64,000 bases of DNA from Chloroflexota bacterium (GTDB lineage Bacteria; Chloroflexota; Anaerolineae; Anaerolineales; Villigracilaceae), in contig JACRPQ010000010.1 of the NCBI GenBank assembly GCA_016223135.1, forward strand, positions 203,130-267,129. Reading direction: 5' to 3'. Made by a program: the position numbers and the translations under genes. A model generated the notes under the pieces. That model ran no database searches, was not told the origin of the DNA, and saw nothing but the letters and a program-made list of their open reading frames with translations. Of the stretch, positions 42,253 through 50,093 are shown in pieces; position 1 is the stretch's first letter, and each line of letters begins with the position of its first letter.

Positions 42253-43596
42253 ATGTCAACCCCTATCCACGTCATCGGACACGTCAACCCGGATACCGAC
42301 TCCATCGCCTCCGCCATGGGCTACGCCTGGCTGCTGCGCGAACGCGATAAAGTCAATGCCGTCGCGGCGCGCGCCGGCGCGCTCAACCCGCAAACATCCT
42401 GGGTACTGAAAACCCTCGGGCTCGAACCGCCCCTCCTGCTCACCGACGCCTCGCCGCGCTTCGAGTCCGTCATGCAGCGGCTCGACAGCCTCCCCCCCGA
42501 CGCCCAACTCGGCGCAGCCTGGACCCTCGCCAGCAAAACCGGCGGACTCGCCCCCATCGTCAACGCGGACGGCAAGCCCTACGGTCTCATCAACGGCTTG
42601 AGCCTGTTCAAATACTTCACCGAAACCCTCGGTCCGCGCCCCGGCGACACCACCGTGCGCGAGATGATGTCCGCGCCCTGCCGCGAAGCCGCCGATACCT
42701 CCGTTCCCCAATACAAAGCCGGCGCCCACATCCGCGACTCGCTCAACCGCATCCTGCGCGACGCCTACGACGATTACTGGGTGGTGGACGAAAACGGTCT
42801 CTACCTCGGCATTGCCCGCCAGCGCGACCTGCTCAACCCGCCGCGCCTCAAAATCATCCTCGTGGATCACAACGAACCGCGTCAGGCGCTCGCCTCGCTC
42901 GAAGAAGCCGAACTGCTCGAAATCCTCGACCATCACCGCCTCGGCAACCCGCACACGCATACGCCGATTCGTTTTACGGTGGACATCGTCGGCTCGACCT
43001 CCACCCTCGTCAGCGAACAGACCGCCGAAGCGGGACTCTCCATGCCCCCTGCCCTCGCGGGCGCGCTTCTCGCTGGACTTTTAGCGGATACCCTCATCCT
43101 GACCTCTCCCACCACCACGCCGCGCGACAAGGAAGCCGCACAGCGGCTTGCCCGCTGGGCGTTCGTCAGCGGAGGTCCCCTCAAAGGCGAGACCATCGAA
43201 TCCTTCGGCAAGGCAGTCTTGAGCGCCGGCGCGGGACTCTCCAACCGCAAAGCGGAGGACGTGGTCAGCACCGACATCAAGCCCTACGAAGCGGGTGGAT
43301 TCAAGTTCGCCATTGCCCAGGCGGAAGTGACCGACCTCCTGCAACTCGCCGAGCATCTCGCACCGCTCACGCAAGCCCTCGACGACTTGCGCGACAAGCG
43401 CGGGCTCGACTTTGCCATGCTGCTCGTCACCGACGTAGTGCGCGGCTCTAGCCGCCTGCTGCTCTCCTCCAACCCGCCGCCCATCCTCAACGACCTGCCC
43501 TACCCGCCCCTCCCCGACGGCACCCGCGACGCCCCCGGCGTGGTTTCGAGGAAGAAGCAATTACTGCCAGTAGTGTTGGGCCTGCTGGAAAGATAG
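42253..43596 (+). CDS. ppaC: Manganese-dependent (family II) inorganic pyrophosphatase with CBS pair
   Basis: A 447-residue DHH-family enzyme: GHVNPDTDSIASAMGYA at the start, ILVDHNE and LDHHRLG in the middle, DTLILTSPTTTPRDK for the DHH core, and the DHHA2 C-terminal domain with an RKKQ-type end (SRKKQLLP). Between the first motif and ILVDHNE lies an inserted CBS-domain pair (about 65-190), which in relatives binds adenine nucleotides and controls activity. It hydrolyses pyrophosphate in the cytoplasm. The ATG is 9 nt after the SDH protease stop. Confidence 0.9.
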   Translation: MSTPIHVIGHVNPDTDSIASAMGYAWLLRERDKVNAVAARAGALNPQTSWVLKTLGLEPPLLLTDASPRFESVMQRLDSLPPDAQLGAAWTLASKTGGLAPIVNADGKPYGLINGLSLFKYFTETLGPRPGDTTVREMMSAPCREAADTSVPQYKAGAHIRDSLNRILRDAYDDYWVVDENGLYLGIARQRDLLNPPRLKIILVDHNEPRQALASLEEAELLEILDHHRLGNPHTHTPIRFTVDIVGSTSTLVSEQTAEAGLSMPPALAGALLAGLLADTLILTSPTTTPRDKEAAQRLARWAFVSGGPLKGETIESFGKAVLSAGAGLSNRKAEDVVSTDIKPYEAGGFKFAIAQAEVTDLLQLAEHLAPLTQALDDLRDKRGLDFAMLLVTDVVRGSSRLLLSSNPPPILNDLPYPPLPDGTRDAPGVVSRKKQLLPVVLGLLER

Positions 43597-43622
43597 CTGC
43601 GCTATCGAATAGAATTTATTCA

Positions 43623-44438
43623 ATGTCATCCCTCTACCAAGCCCTCTCCGAACTGGAAAAGAAGAACGAAGCCGCCGCGCTTTGCACGGTGGTGAAAAGC
43701 GAAGGCTCCACGCCGCGGCATGTGGGCAGTAAGATGCTCGTCTATCCCGATGGCAAGTTCATCGGCACCATCGGCGGCGGCGATTTGGAACATCGCGTCC
43801 TCGATGAGGCATGGATGGCAATCAGCGACGGTCAGCCGCGCCTGCTCAAGTATTCGATGGTGGACCCCAGCCGCGGCGACCCCGGCGTATGCGGCGGGAC
43901 TGTGGAGGTGTTTGTGGAACCGATTCTTCCCGCTCCCATGATTGTCGTCATCGGCGGAGGACACGTCGGCAAGGCGGTTGTGCATCTCGCCAAGTGGCTG
44001 GGATTCCGCGTCGCCGTCAGCGATGACCGCGCGGAGTTCTGCACGCCCGAAGCCGTGCCGGGCGCAGACGCCTACTACCCCTGCCCGATGGCAGAGTTGC
44101 CGAATCAACTCAAAGTGACGCGTCAGACATATTTGGTGGTGACCAGCCGAGGGTCCAGCATTGACGCGGCGGGACTGCCGGCGCTGCTCCGCTCGCAGGC
44201 GGCGTACATCGGCGTCATCGGTTCGAAACGCCGCTGGCTGACAACGGTCAAAGCGCTGAAAGAGCAGGGAATTCCGGACGAATTGATTCAAAGGGTTCAT
44301 TCGCCAATCGGTTTGGAACTGAACGCCGAGACGCCCGAGGAGATTGCCGTCAGCATCTTGGCGGAAATTTTGATGGTGCGCGGCAGGGGGACGGGGAAGA
44401 TGATGAAGGAGGGGAATGAAGTGATCAGTAATCAGTGA
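43623..44438 (+). CDS. XdhC/CoxI-family molybdenum enzyme maturation factor
   Basis: A 271-residue protein with the XdhC_CoxI N-terminal domain (CTVVKSEGSTPRHVGSKMLV, GTIGGGDLEHRV) and a Rossmann C-terminal domain (PMIVVIGGGHVGKAVVHLA, SKRRW, RVHSPIGLELNAETPEEIAVSILAEIL). XdhC inserts the sulfurated Mo cofactor into xanthine dehydrogenase-type enzymes, so it probably serves the fused oxidoreductase at 36387-39419. TAGAAT (43610-43615) ends 7 nt before the ATG. The last residues (EVISNQ) and stop come from a 7-bp tandem repeat. Confidence 0.9.
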   Translation: MSSLYQALSELEKKNEAAALCTVVKSEGSTPRHVGSKMLVYPDGKFIGTIGGGDLEHRVLDEAWMAISDGQPRLLKYSMVDPSRGDPGVCGGTVEVFVEPILPAPMIVVIGGGHVGKAVVHLAKWLGFRVAVSDDRAEFCTPEAVPGADAYYPCPMAELPNQLKVTRQTYLVVTSRGSSIDAAGLPALLRSQAAYIGVIGSKRRWLTTVKALKEQGIPDELIQRVHSPIGLELNAETPEEIAVSILAEILMVRGRGTGKMMKEGNEVISNQ

Positions 44439-44470
44439 TCAGTGATCAGTGATCAGTAATCGGTAGGCAG
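44419..44470 (+). repeat. 7-bp tandem repeat at the XdhC gene end
   Basis: Units GTGATCA, GTAATCA, GTGATCA, GTGATCA, GTAATCG in a row; the first units encode the XdhC C-terminus and its stop. The same words occur at 32948-32984 and 36875-36911. Confidence 0.85.
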
Positions 44471-44536
44471 TGAGCAAGTGATTGAGGCGCGAAACGTTTG
44501 GATGCCGAATTCGTAGAAAAATAAGACAAACGGTTC

Positions 44537-44564
44537 TTGACCGGCAAGGCTGATAGGCTATAAT
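44537..44564 (+). promoter_or_regulatory. Promoter of the SPFH-HTH gene
   Basis: TTGACC (44537-44542), a 16-nt spacer and TATAAT (44559-44564), near consensus for a housekeeping sigma factor. An AAGGAG site lies in the 25-nt leader. Confidence 0.75.
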
Positions 44565-44595
44565 CGCAATAACGGACTTCAAAAAGGAGAATATC

Positions 44596-45645
44596 ATGGC
44601 GAGAGTTTTTGACGTTATCGAATACCCGAGCGAAATGAAGGGTGAAATCGTCCATCGTTTCCCCGAAACGGGCATCGGCGATTACCGCATCGGCTCGCAG
44701 TTGATTGTGCGCGAGTCGCAGGCGGCGGTCTTCTTCCGCGACGGGCAGGCGCTGGATGTGTTCCGCGCCGGACGTCACACGCTGACTACCGCAAACATCC
44801 CCCTGCTCATCAATTGGCTCGGCAAATTGTTCAACGAGCGTACGCCCTTCCCGGCAGAGGTGTACTTCGTCTCGATGAAGGAATTTGCCAATGAAAAGTG
44901 GGGCACGCCCCAGCCAATCATCGTCCGCAACCCGGGCATGGGGTTGGGCGTGGCGCTCTTGCAAGGCTTTGGCACCTTCTCATTCCAGGTAAAGGACCCC
45001 CAGCAATTCGTGACGCAGGTGGTCGGCACACAAGGCGCATACCGCACAGCCGACATCGAAGAACGCCTGAAGACGATGCTGCTTTCCACGCTTCAAGACG
45101 TGCTGGGTGAGACAACCGCCGCCAAGAGCGTGGTGGAACTCATCGGGCTGACGGAGGAAGTGGGCGCGGCAGTGCGGGCGAAGGCGCAGGATGACTTCCA
45201 GGCGCTGGGGCTGGAATTGAAATCGTTCTACATCGGCAACCTCAAACCGTCCAGCAAGTCGGCGCAGGAACTGCGCGATATGGGCATGCTCGACATGGCA
45301 ACCTACACCCAACTGCAAGCCGCCGACGCGATGCGCGACGCGGCGCAAAACCCCAGCGGCGGCGCGGGTCTCACCGCAGGCATTGGCGCTGGCATGGGCA
45401 TCGGCAACCTCATGCAGCAGGCAACCTCCGGCGCGATGCAGCAACAGCAGGGACAGCAATCCGGCGGAGGCGGCGCCGCGGCAAACATCCCCGAAGTGAT
45501 GACACCCTCCGAAGCGGCGGCAATCCTCAAAGTTTCCGAAGAGGACGTGAAAGCCGCCATCGAAGCCGGCGACCTGAAAGCCAAGAAGCTCGGCAACGCC
45601 TACCGCATCAGCAAGGCGGCGCTGGAGGAGTTTTTGAAGGGGTGA
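44596..45645 (+). CDS. SPFH-domain protein fused to a C-terminal HTH_17 DNA-binding-like domain
   Basis: A 349-residue protein. Residues about 20-230 are an SPFH domain of the virion core/YdjI-like type (RVFDVIEYPSEMKGEIVHRFPE, VRESQAAVFFRDGQALDVFRAGRHTL). Then come a Gly/Gln-rich linker (about 255-300, with QQQQGQQ and GGGG) and an excisionase/MerR-like helix-turn-helix (about 303-349: MTPSEAAAILKVSEEDVKAAI, AKKLGNAYRISKAALEEFL). The short C-terminal domain may bind DNA or simply another protein. No membrane span. Third SPFH protein in the window. Confidence 0.85.
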   Translation: MARVFDVIEYPSEMKGEIVHRFPETGIGDYRIGSQLIVRESQAAVFFRDGQALDVFRAGRHTLTTANIPLLINWLGKLFNERTPFPAEVYFVSMKEFANEKWGTPQPIIVRNPGMGLGVALLQGFGTFSFQVKDPQQFVTQVVGTQGAYRTADIEERLKTMLLSTLQDVLGETTAAKSVVELIGLTEEVGAAVRAKAQDDFQALGLELKSFYIGNLKPSSKSAQELRDMGMLDMATYTQLQAADAMRDAAQNPSGGAGLTAGIGAGMGIGNLMQQATSGAMQQQQGQQSGGGGAAANIPEVMTPSEAAAILKVSEEDVKAAIEAGDLKAKKLGNAYRISKAALEEFLKG

Positions 45646-45683
45646 TTGGTAAGCGGCAAATGGTAAATGGTAAGTGGTAAATG
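45646..45683 (+). repeat. 7-bp tandem repeat after the SPFH-HTH gene
   Basis: Units GGTAAGC, GGCAAAT, GGTAAAT, GGTAAGT, GGTAAAT run straight from the stop codon into the terminator. Confidence 0.85.
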
Positions 45684-45716
45684 AAAAGAGGAGTCTGGGA
45701 ACAGGCTCCTCTTTTT
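45684..45716 (+). terminator. Terminator of the SPFH-HTH gene
   Basis: AAAAGAGGAG (45684-45693) pairs with CTCCTCTTTT (45706-45715) and is followed by T; 12-nt loop. Confidence 0.85.
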
Positions 45717-45830
45717 GATTGATTTCCACTGCAAAAAATTCACCACAGAGAGAACAGACGTGGCTTTACTGCAAAAAGGTCGTTTACCGCCGAGCCGCAG
45801 AGTACGCGGAGATATACAATAATGAAAAAA

Positions 45831-45929
45831 AACCTGAATTCGGGATAAGACTTTTGAATCGTCCCGAAGGCTTTTGACGCAGCGGGTTCGAGAGCAGAAT
45901 CAGCCTTCGGGACGCTTATCCCGAACTGA
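45831..45929. repeat. 99-bp nested palindrome, copy B
   Basis: One base different from copy A at 13077-13175. The adjacent stretch 45770-45825 holds the decayed CTGCAAAAAGGTCGTT-type repeat also seen at 360-440 and 16433-16510. Confidence 0.9.
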
Positions 45930-45993
45930 GGCAAAAAACTCTGCGCTCCCCGCGTCTCCGCGATGAGTTTTTACAGTGGTCTCAGGCGTGTAC

Positions 45994-47613
45994 TCATTCG
46001 ATGTCGCTCAACACATCCGCGACCGAGTTCAACACGTCGCTTGCCAGGACGGACGCGGCAGTACCAAGATCGTCTGCAGCGTAGAGTCCGGCTTGGGCGT
46101 GGATCCAGGCTCCGGCGACGGCTGAAGCGTAAGCGTCCAAGCCTTGAGCGCGCAGACCCACAATCAATCCCGCCAGAACGTCGCCTGTGCCGGCGCGGGC
46201 AAGGGCAGGCGTAGCGACGGGAATGAGCGTCAGGCGTCCGTCGGGAGCGGCAATCAGCGTGAACGCGCCTTTCAGCACCACCACATGCCCCCACTCTTTC
46301 GCATACTTCAATGCGACCGCCTGCCGGTTCTCTTGAATCTCCTCTTTCGACAAGCCGGTCAAAACGGACATTTCGCCGGGATGCGGCGTGAGGATGGAAA
46401 GCGGGGGAAGCTTCGACGCCCAGTCCTTGATTTGCGCCAGCAGTTTCAACCCGTCCGCATCAATGACCAGCGGGGGAAGTTTCGCTTCATTCTCGGACTT
46501 CGGACTGCTTTCCTGATGAATGAAGCCAATCCGCGCCGGGGCTTTTTTCTGAGCAGACGTGCCTGCAAGCAAATCTTCGAGGAAGACTTTGGTGGTCGCC
46601 TCGGTTCCAAAACCGGGACCGAGCAGCAGCGCGCTGGTTTTCTCGAAATTTTTCGCCAGCACATCGGCGGCGGTTTCGGAGATGCGCCCCGCCTCATGCG
46701 GAAGCAGAACCCAGGTCGCTTCGGGGAATTGACCCGCCAGCGCGCCATGCAAGGGCGCCGGCACCGCCAGCGTGACCAGCCCTGCGCCGACGCGGTACGC
46801 CGCCTCGCCCGCCAGCAAAGCGGCGCCCGTGAAATTGACCGAGCCAGCCGCGATGAGCGCCGTGCCAAACGTCCCCTTGTGCGCTTCGAGCGGACGTTCC
46901 GGCAGGAGCGCGGCGACCGACTCCGCTTCGGCAACTTCAGCAGTGACCGCCTGCAGGGATGGCAAATCGGGGGGCAAGCCGATGTCCACAACCTTGAGTT
47001 CGCCAACATACTCAAAGGCGGGCAGTCTCACCAGTCCCTGCTTGACCGCCGCCATCGTGACGGTGAGGTCGGCGGGGATGGTTTCCTCTGCAACCTCGCC
47101 GCTGTCACAGTCCACGCCGCTGGGACAATCCACAGCGACGACAAGCGGCGCGTTCTCCTCCAGGCTGTCCAACACATCGTTGACTTCCGCGAGCAGTTCC
47201 GCGACCTCTTTCTTCAGAGGCAGTTTGACGCCCGTGCCAAGCACGCCATCCAGCAGGACATCCGCCTCTTCGAGGGCATCGGCGAGTTTTCCGAACGCAT
47301 CTTCGCCGGCAATGACCTCGCCGCCCGCCTGCGTGAAGCGTTTGACGAGCGCATCCTTCTTGCGCTTGACAAGGTAGGCGCGCGCCTTCCAGCCTGCCTC
47401 GAGCAGGGCGGTCAATGCCACCAGTGTATCCCCGCCGTTGTTGCCGGGACCCACCAAGCCCACCGCCTCGAGACTGCTTTCATCCGCAAATAAATCGAGG
47501 ACCACATCCGCCAGTCCCTGACCGGCGTTTTCCATCATCATGTCATAGGTCAAGCCGTTGGAATCGGCTTCTTTTTCAATTGCCTGCATTTGTGCGACGG
47601 TAACAAGTTTCAT
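45994..47613 (-). CDS. nnr: Bifunctional NAD(P)H-hydrate epimerase / dehydratase
   Basis: A 539-residue fusion of YjeF_N epimerase (about residues 1-215; GLTYDMMMENAGQGLAD, GLVGPGNNGGDTLVAL) and the ADP/ATP-dependent NAD(P)HX dehydratase (about 230-530; AHKGTFGTALIAAGS, NADGLKLL-type VIDADGLKLL, TPHPGEMSVL, GTGDVLAGLIVGL). It repairs hydrated NADH and NADPH. The start at 47613 (MKLVTVAQM) has GGAG 10 nt upstream and a TACAAT box at 47643-47638. A KSENEAKLPP stretch near residue 390 seems longer than usual. Convergent neighbours: the SPFH-HTH gene ends towards it. Confidence 0.93.
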   Translation of the reverse strand: MKLVTVAQMQAIEKEADSNGLTYDMMMENAGQGLADVVLDLFADESSLEAVGLVGPGNNGGDTLVALTALLEAGWKARAYLVKRKKDALVKRFTQAGGEVIAGEDAFGKLADALEEADVLLDGVLGTGVKLPLKKEVAELLAEVNDVLDSLEENAPLVVAVDCPSGVDCDSGEVAEETIPADLTVTMAAVKQGLVRLPAFEYVGELKVVDIGLPPDLPSLQAVTAEVAEAESVAALLPERPLEAHKGTFGTALIAAGSVNFTGAALLAGEAAYRVGAGLVTLAVPAPLHGALAGQFPEATWVLLPHEAGRISETAADVLAKNFEKTSALLLGPGFGTEATTKVFLEDLLAGTSAQKKAPARIGFIHQESSPKSENEAKLPPLVIDADGLKLLAQIKDWASKLPPLSILTPHPGEMSVLTGLSKEEIQENRQAVALKYAKEWGHVVVLKGAFTLIAAPDGRLTLIPVATPALARAGTGDVLAGLIVGLRAQGLDAYASAVAGAWIHAQAGLYAADDLGTAASVLASDVLNSVADVLSDIE

Positions 47614-47682
47614 AGTTAATCTCCATTGAGTGCGGGAATTGTACTGCAAGTCCCGCCGCCTTTCACCCACCTCTTATGAAAA

Positions 47683-49530
47683 TTAAACGCCCCACAAATC
47701 CTCTGCCACATCATCCAATCCCAACTCAACCAACTTCTCCCGCGTTGGCTTGCCGGTTGCCTCGTCCCAGCCGCGCGCTTCGTAGTACGCAAAAAGCATC
47801 CCCTCGATGTCTGGCACAAAACCCGCCGAGCCGCCGTCGGGCAGAGGCGTCAGGAATGCCTTCGGTAGTTTGTCGTTTTGGGCGGTCAGACCGAGGCGAT
47901 TGTTGATGGCGCGCTTCAGGTTCCATGAGCGTTCGCCAAACCTCATCATCTCCTCCACCGACCAGTCCAGCCCGCAGGCGGCGTTGATGAGGTCCGCTTT
48001 TTCCTGCGCGCCCACATTGGCAAAGATGCAACTCACGAGGGCGTTATCCACCGAGCGCCAGTTCTGATGCCGCGCCACGTTGGCGGCTTTCTCCGCCTGC
48101 GCATGACGCTCCATGAACTCGATGCCAATCTCCTCGTGCGAATGTCCCCAATCCACAAAGAAATAATCGGACTGATTATGACACGCCCCGCGCGGACTGG
48201 TGGCATACGAAAGCGCCATCCCCGAAACCCCGCGCGGATCGTGATACGCCGCCTCGAGTCCATTCACCTGCACGGCTTCCTCTTCCGCGCCGAAATGCGC
48301 GCCGAACCGTTTTGCACCCTGCGCCAGCAGATCTCCAAAGCCCTCGCGGGAGCCGGTCATTTGCACCAGCCGCTTGATGACATCCACATCGCCCCATTTC
48401 AATTCGATGCCGCCGGTGTCTTCTTTCGTAATCATCCCCGTCTCGTACAAATGAAACGCCAGCCCAATGGTGTTGCTCGTGCTGATGGTGTCCATGCCGT
48501 AGCGGTCGCACAACTCGCCCAACTCCACCACCGCCGTCAAATCCGCATTCAGCAGGTTCGCGCCGAAGCCGACCAGCGTCTCGTATTCGGGACCTTTACG
48601 CTTCGCCGCCTCGCCGGGCAGTTTCACCACCCGTCCGCAGGCAATCACACATCCCTGACAGGCGCTCTGCCCCGCCAGAATGCTTTCGGTCATCTTCGCG
48701 CCGGAGACCTCGTCCACGGCGGGAAACGAGCCGCGCGTGTAATACTTGACCGGCATCGCGCCGAGGTATTCCGCATAATTCGCCGCGCTTGCCGTCCCCA
48801 ACTCGCGCAGTACCTTCGCTTCGTTATCCTCCCGTAGTTTGCGGTTTGACTCCGAACGCAGCGCCTTGTACTTCGCCAGGTCGAACACGGGGATGTCGCG
48901 CTCTCCATGCACTGCCACCGCTTTGAGATTTTTCGCCCCCATCACCGCGCCCAAGCCCGTCCGCCCAGCCATGCGCCCATGGTCGCACATAATGGAGGCG
49001 AACAAGACTCCCTTCTCTCCCGCCGGACCAATCACGCAGACTCTCGCAGACGTAACGCCGACCTCTGCCTTGACCTGGTCCTGCACCCGATACGTATCCA
49101 TGCCCCATAAATGCGCTGCCGGTCGGACCTCGAGCCGGTTCCCGTTTAGCCAAAGATAGACCGGCGCTGACGCCTTTCCTGTGATCCACAACCCGTCGTA
49201 GCCGGCTTTCCGCAGTTCGGGACCCCAAAAGCCGCCGATGTTGGATTCCGCCCACAGCCCGGTCGCCGGGCTTTTCCCGCAGACGACAAAACGTCCCGTT
49301 GCGGGACCATGGGTGCCGGTCAGAGGACCGGTCATGAAAAGTAAAGGTGCATCCGGCGAAAGCGGGTCCAGAGCGGATGTCAGATGGTCGTAGAGCAGAC
49401 GGGCGGCGAGAGAAGCGCCGCCCAGGAAATCCCTTTCCCATTCTTTCGGGATGACATACTCTTCAGTTTTTCCTGTTGTGAGGTCAATTTTGAGGATGGG
49501 CTGCATAGCATGTGGCAGGACAACATTCAT
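47683..49530 (-). CDS. Aldehyde:ferredoxin oxidoreductase 2 (tungsten-type)
   Basis: A 615-residue AOR-family enzyme, paralogue of the one at 22419-24251. N-terminal domain with DFLGGASLAARLLYDHL, pterin region GPAGEKGVLFASIMCDHGRMAGRTGLGAVMGAKNLKAV split between about residues 170-215, [4Fe-4S] ligands in ACQGCVIACGRV (about residue 295) and the later Cys of GELCDRYGMDTIS. I keep the start at 49530, with a TAGGA-like site just before; a start at 49506 (MQPILKIDL) would better match the family length. A SCP2 gene lies 6 nt upstream, and the two are surely co-transcribed. Confidence 0.92.
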   Translation of the reverse strand: MNVVLPHAMQPILKIDLTTGKTEEYVIPKEWERDFLGGASLAARLLYDHLTSALDPLSPDAPLLFMTGPLTGTHGPATGRFVVCGKSPATGLWAESNIGGFWGPELRKAGYDGLWITGKASAPVYLWLNGNRLEVRPAAHLWGMDTYRVQDQVKAEVGVTSARVCVIGPAGEKGVLFASIMCDHGRMAGRTGLGAVMGAKNLKAVAVHGERDIPVFDLAKYKALRSESNRKLREDNEAKVLRELGTASAANYAEYLGAMPVKYYTRGSFPAVDEVSGAKMTESILAGQSACQGCVIACGRVVKLPGEAAKRKGPEYETLVGFGANLLNADLTAVVELGELCDRYGMDTISTSNTIGLAFHLYETGMITKEDTGGIELKWGDVDVIKRLVQMTGSREGFGDLLAQGAKRFGAHFGAEEEAVQVNGLEAAYHDPRGVSGMALSYATSPRGACHNQSDYFFVDWGHSHEEIGIEFMERHAQAEKAANVARHQNWRSVDNALVSCIFANVGAQEKADLINAACGLDWSVEEMMRFGERSWNLKRAINNRLGLTAQNDKLPKAFLTPLPDGGSAGFVPDIEGMLFAYYEARGWDEATGKPTREKLVELGLDDVAEDLWGV

Positions 49531-49537
49531 GTTGTCC
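49518..49537. promoter_or_regulatory. Perfect palindrome at the AOR2 start
   Basis: GGACAACATTCATGTTGTCC has 9-bp arms and spans the end of the SCP2 gene and the first codons of AOR2. It could bind a dimeric regulator or, as RNA, hide the AOR2 start codon in a hairpin and so tune its translation. Confidence 0.45.
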
Positions 49538-49947
49538 TACATAATCTCCGTCGTCACTGCCTGCGCCACGCGGACAAAATCCAGCACGGTCGGCACGTTG
49601 CGCATCATATAACCCATGCTGCCCTTGACCTTCAACTTGCTGGTCATCATGGCGGTCATGGGATTCAGTTTGCCCGAAAGGATGGCGGTGATGTTGTTAT
49701 AGGAGGCGGTCAGTGTGAAAGCGGGGTGAGGGTAAGAATCCGGCGCGGGCTGGTATTCGACCTTTCGGCACCTCCCATGCCACAGGTCCAGATAGAACGT
49801 GAGTCGCTCCTTGAGATTTCCATCCGGTTCGATGAAGAAGAACAAATCGCCCTCCCAGTTCTTGGCAACCTCCGCATAGCGTTCATCGGAATTCAATTTT
49901 TCTTCCAATTCTTTCAACCATTCTGCGCTCGGAAATACAGCCGCCAT
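49537..49947 (-). CDS. SCP2 sterol-carrier-domain protein
   Basis: A 136-residue protein consisting of one SCP2-type lipid-binding fold: LKELEEKLNSDERYAEVAKNWEGDLFFFIEPDG at the start (written in pieces), and TAILSGKLNPMTAMMTSKLKVKGSMGYMM in the second half, the usual SCP2 hallmark of a G(K)-P-x-A-F/M-region. GGAGG precedes the ATG. The pairing with AOR2 suggests it delivers or holds a hydrophobic aldehyde/acid substrate, which is inference only. Confidence 0.85.
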   Translation of the reverse strand: MAAVFPSAEWLKELEEKLNSDERYAEVAKNWEGDLFFFIEPDGNLKERLTFYLDLWHGRCRKVEYQPAPDSYPHPAFTLTASYNNITAILSGKLNPMTAMMTSKLKVKGSMGYMMRNVPTVLDFVRVAQAVTTEIM

Positions 49948-50006
49948 GTTGCCTCCAAATCATGATGATGCTGCAATTTTACCATTTGAAAAAAACAGCA
50001 CGAACC

Positions 50007-50068
50007 TTGCAGAATTACCGAAAATAGTCTATGCTTAAACCACGTCGTAAGGCAATGCAATTGCCTTA
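50007..50068 (+). promoter_or_regulatory. Promoter and inverted repeat of the amino acid ABC operon
   Basis: TTGCAG (50007-50012), a 17-nt spacer and TATGCT (50030-50035). Downstream, TAAGGCAAT (50048-50056) and ATTGCCTTA (50060-50068) form a 9-bp inverted repeat around GCA in the short leader, a candidate repressor site or leader hairpin. GGAGGAG then precedes the ATG at 50094. Confidence 0.65.
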
Positions 50069-50093
50069 ACCAATTCCATTCTTTGGAGGAGAA

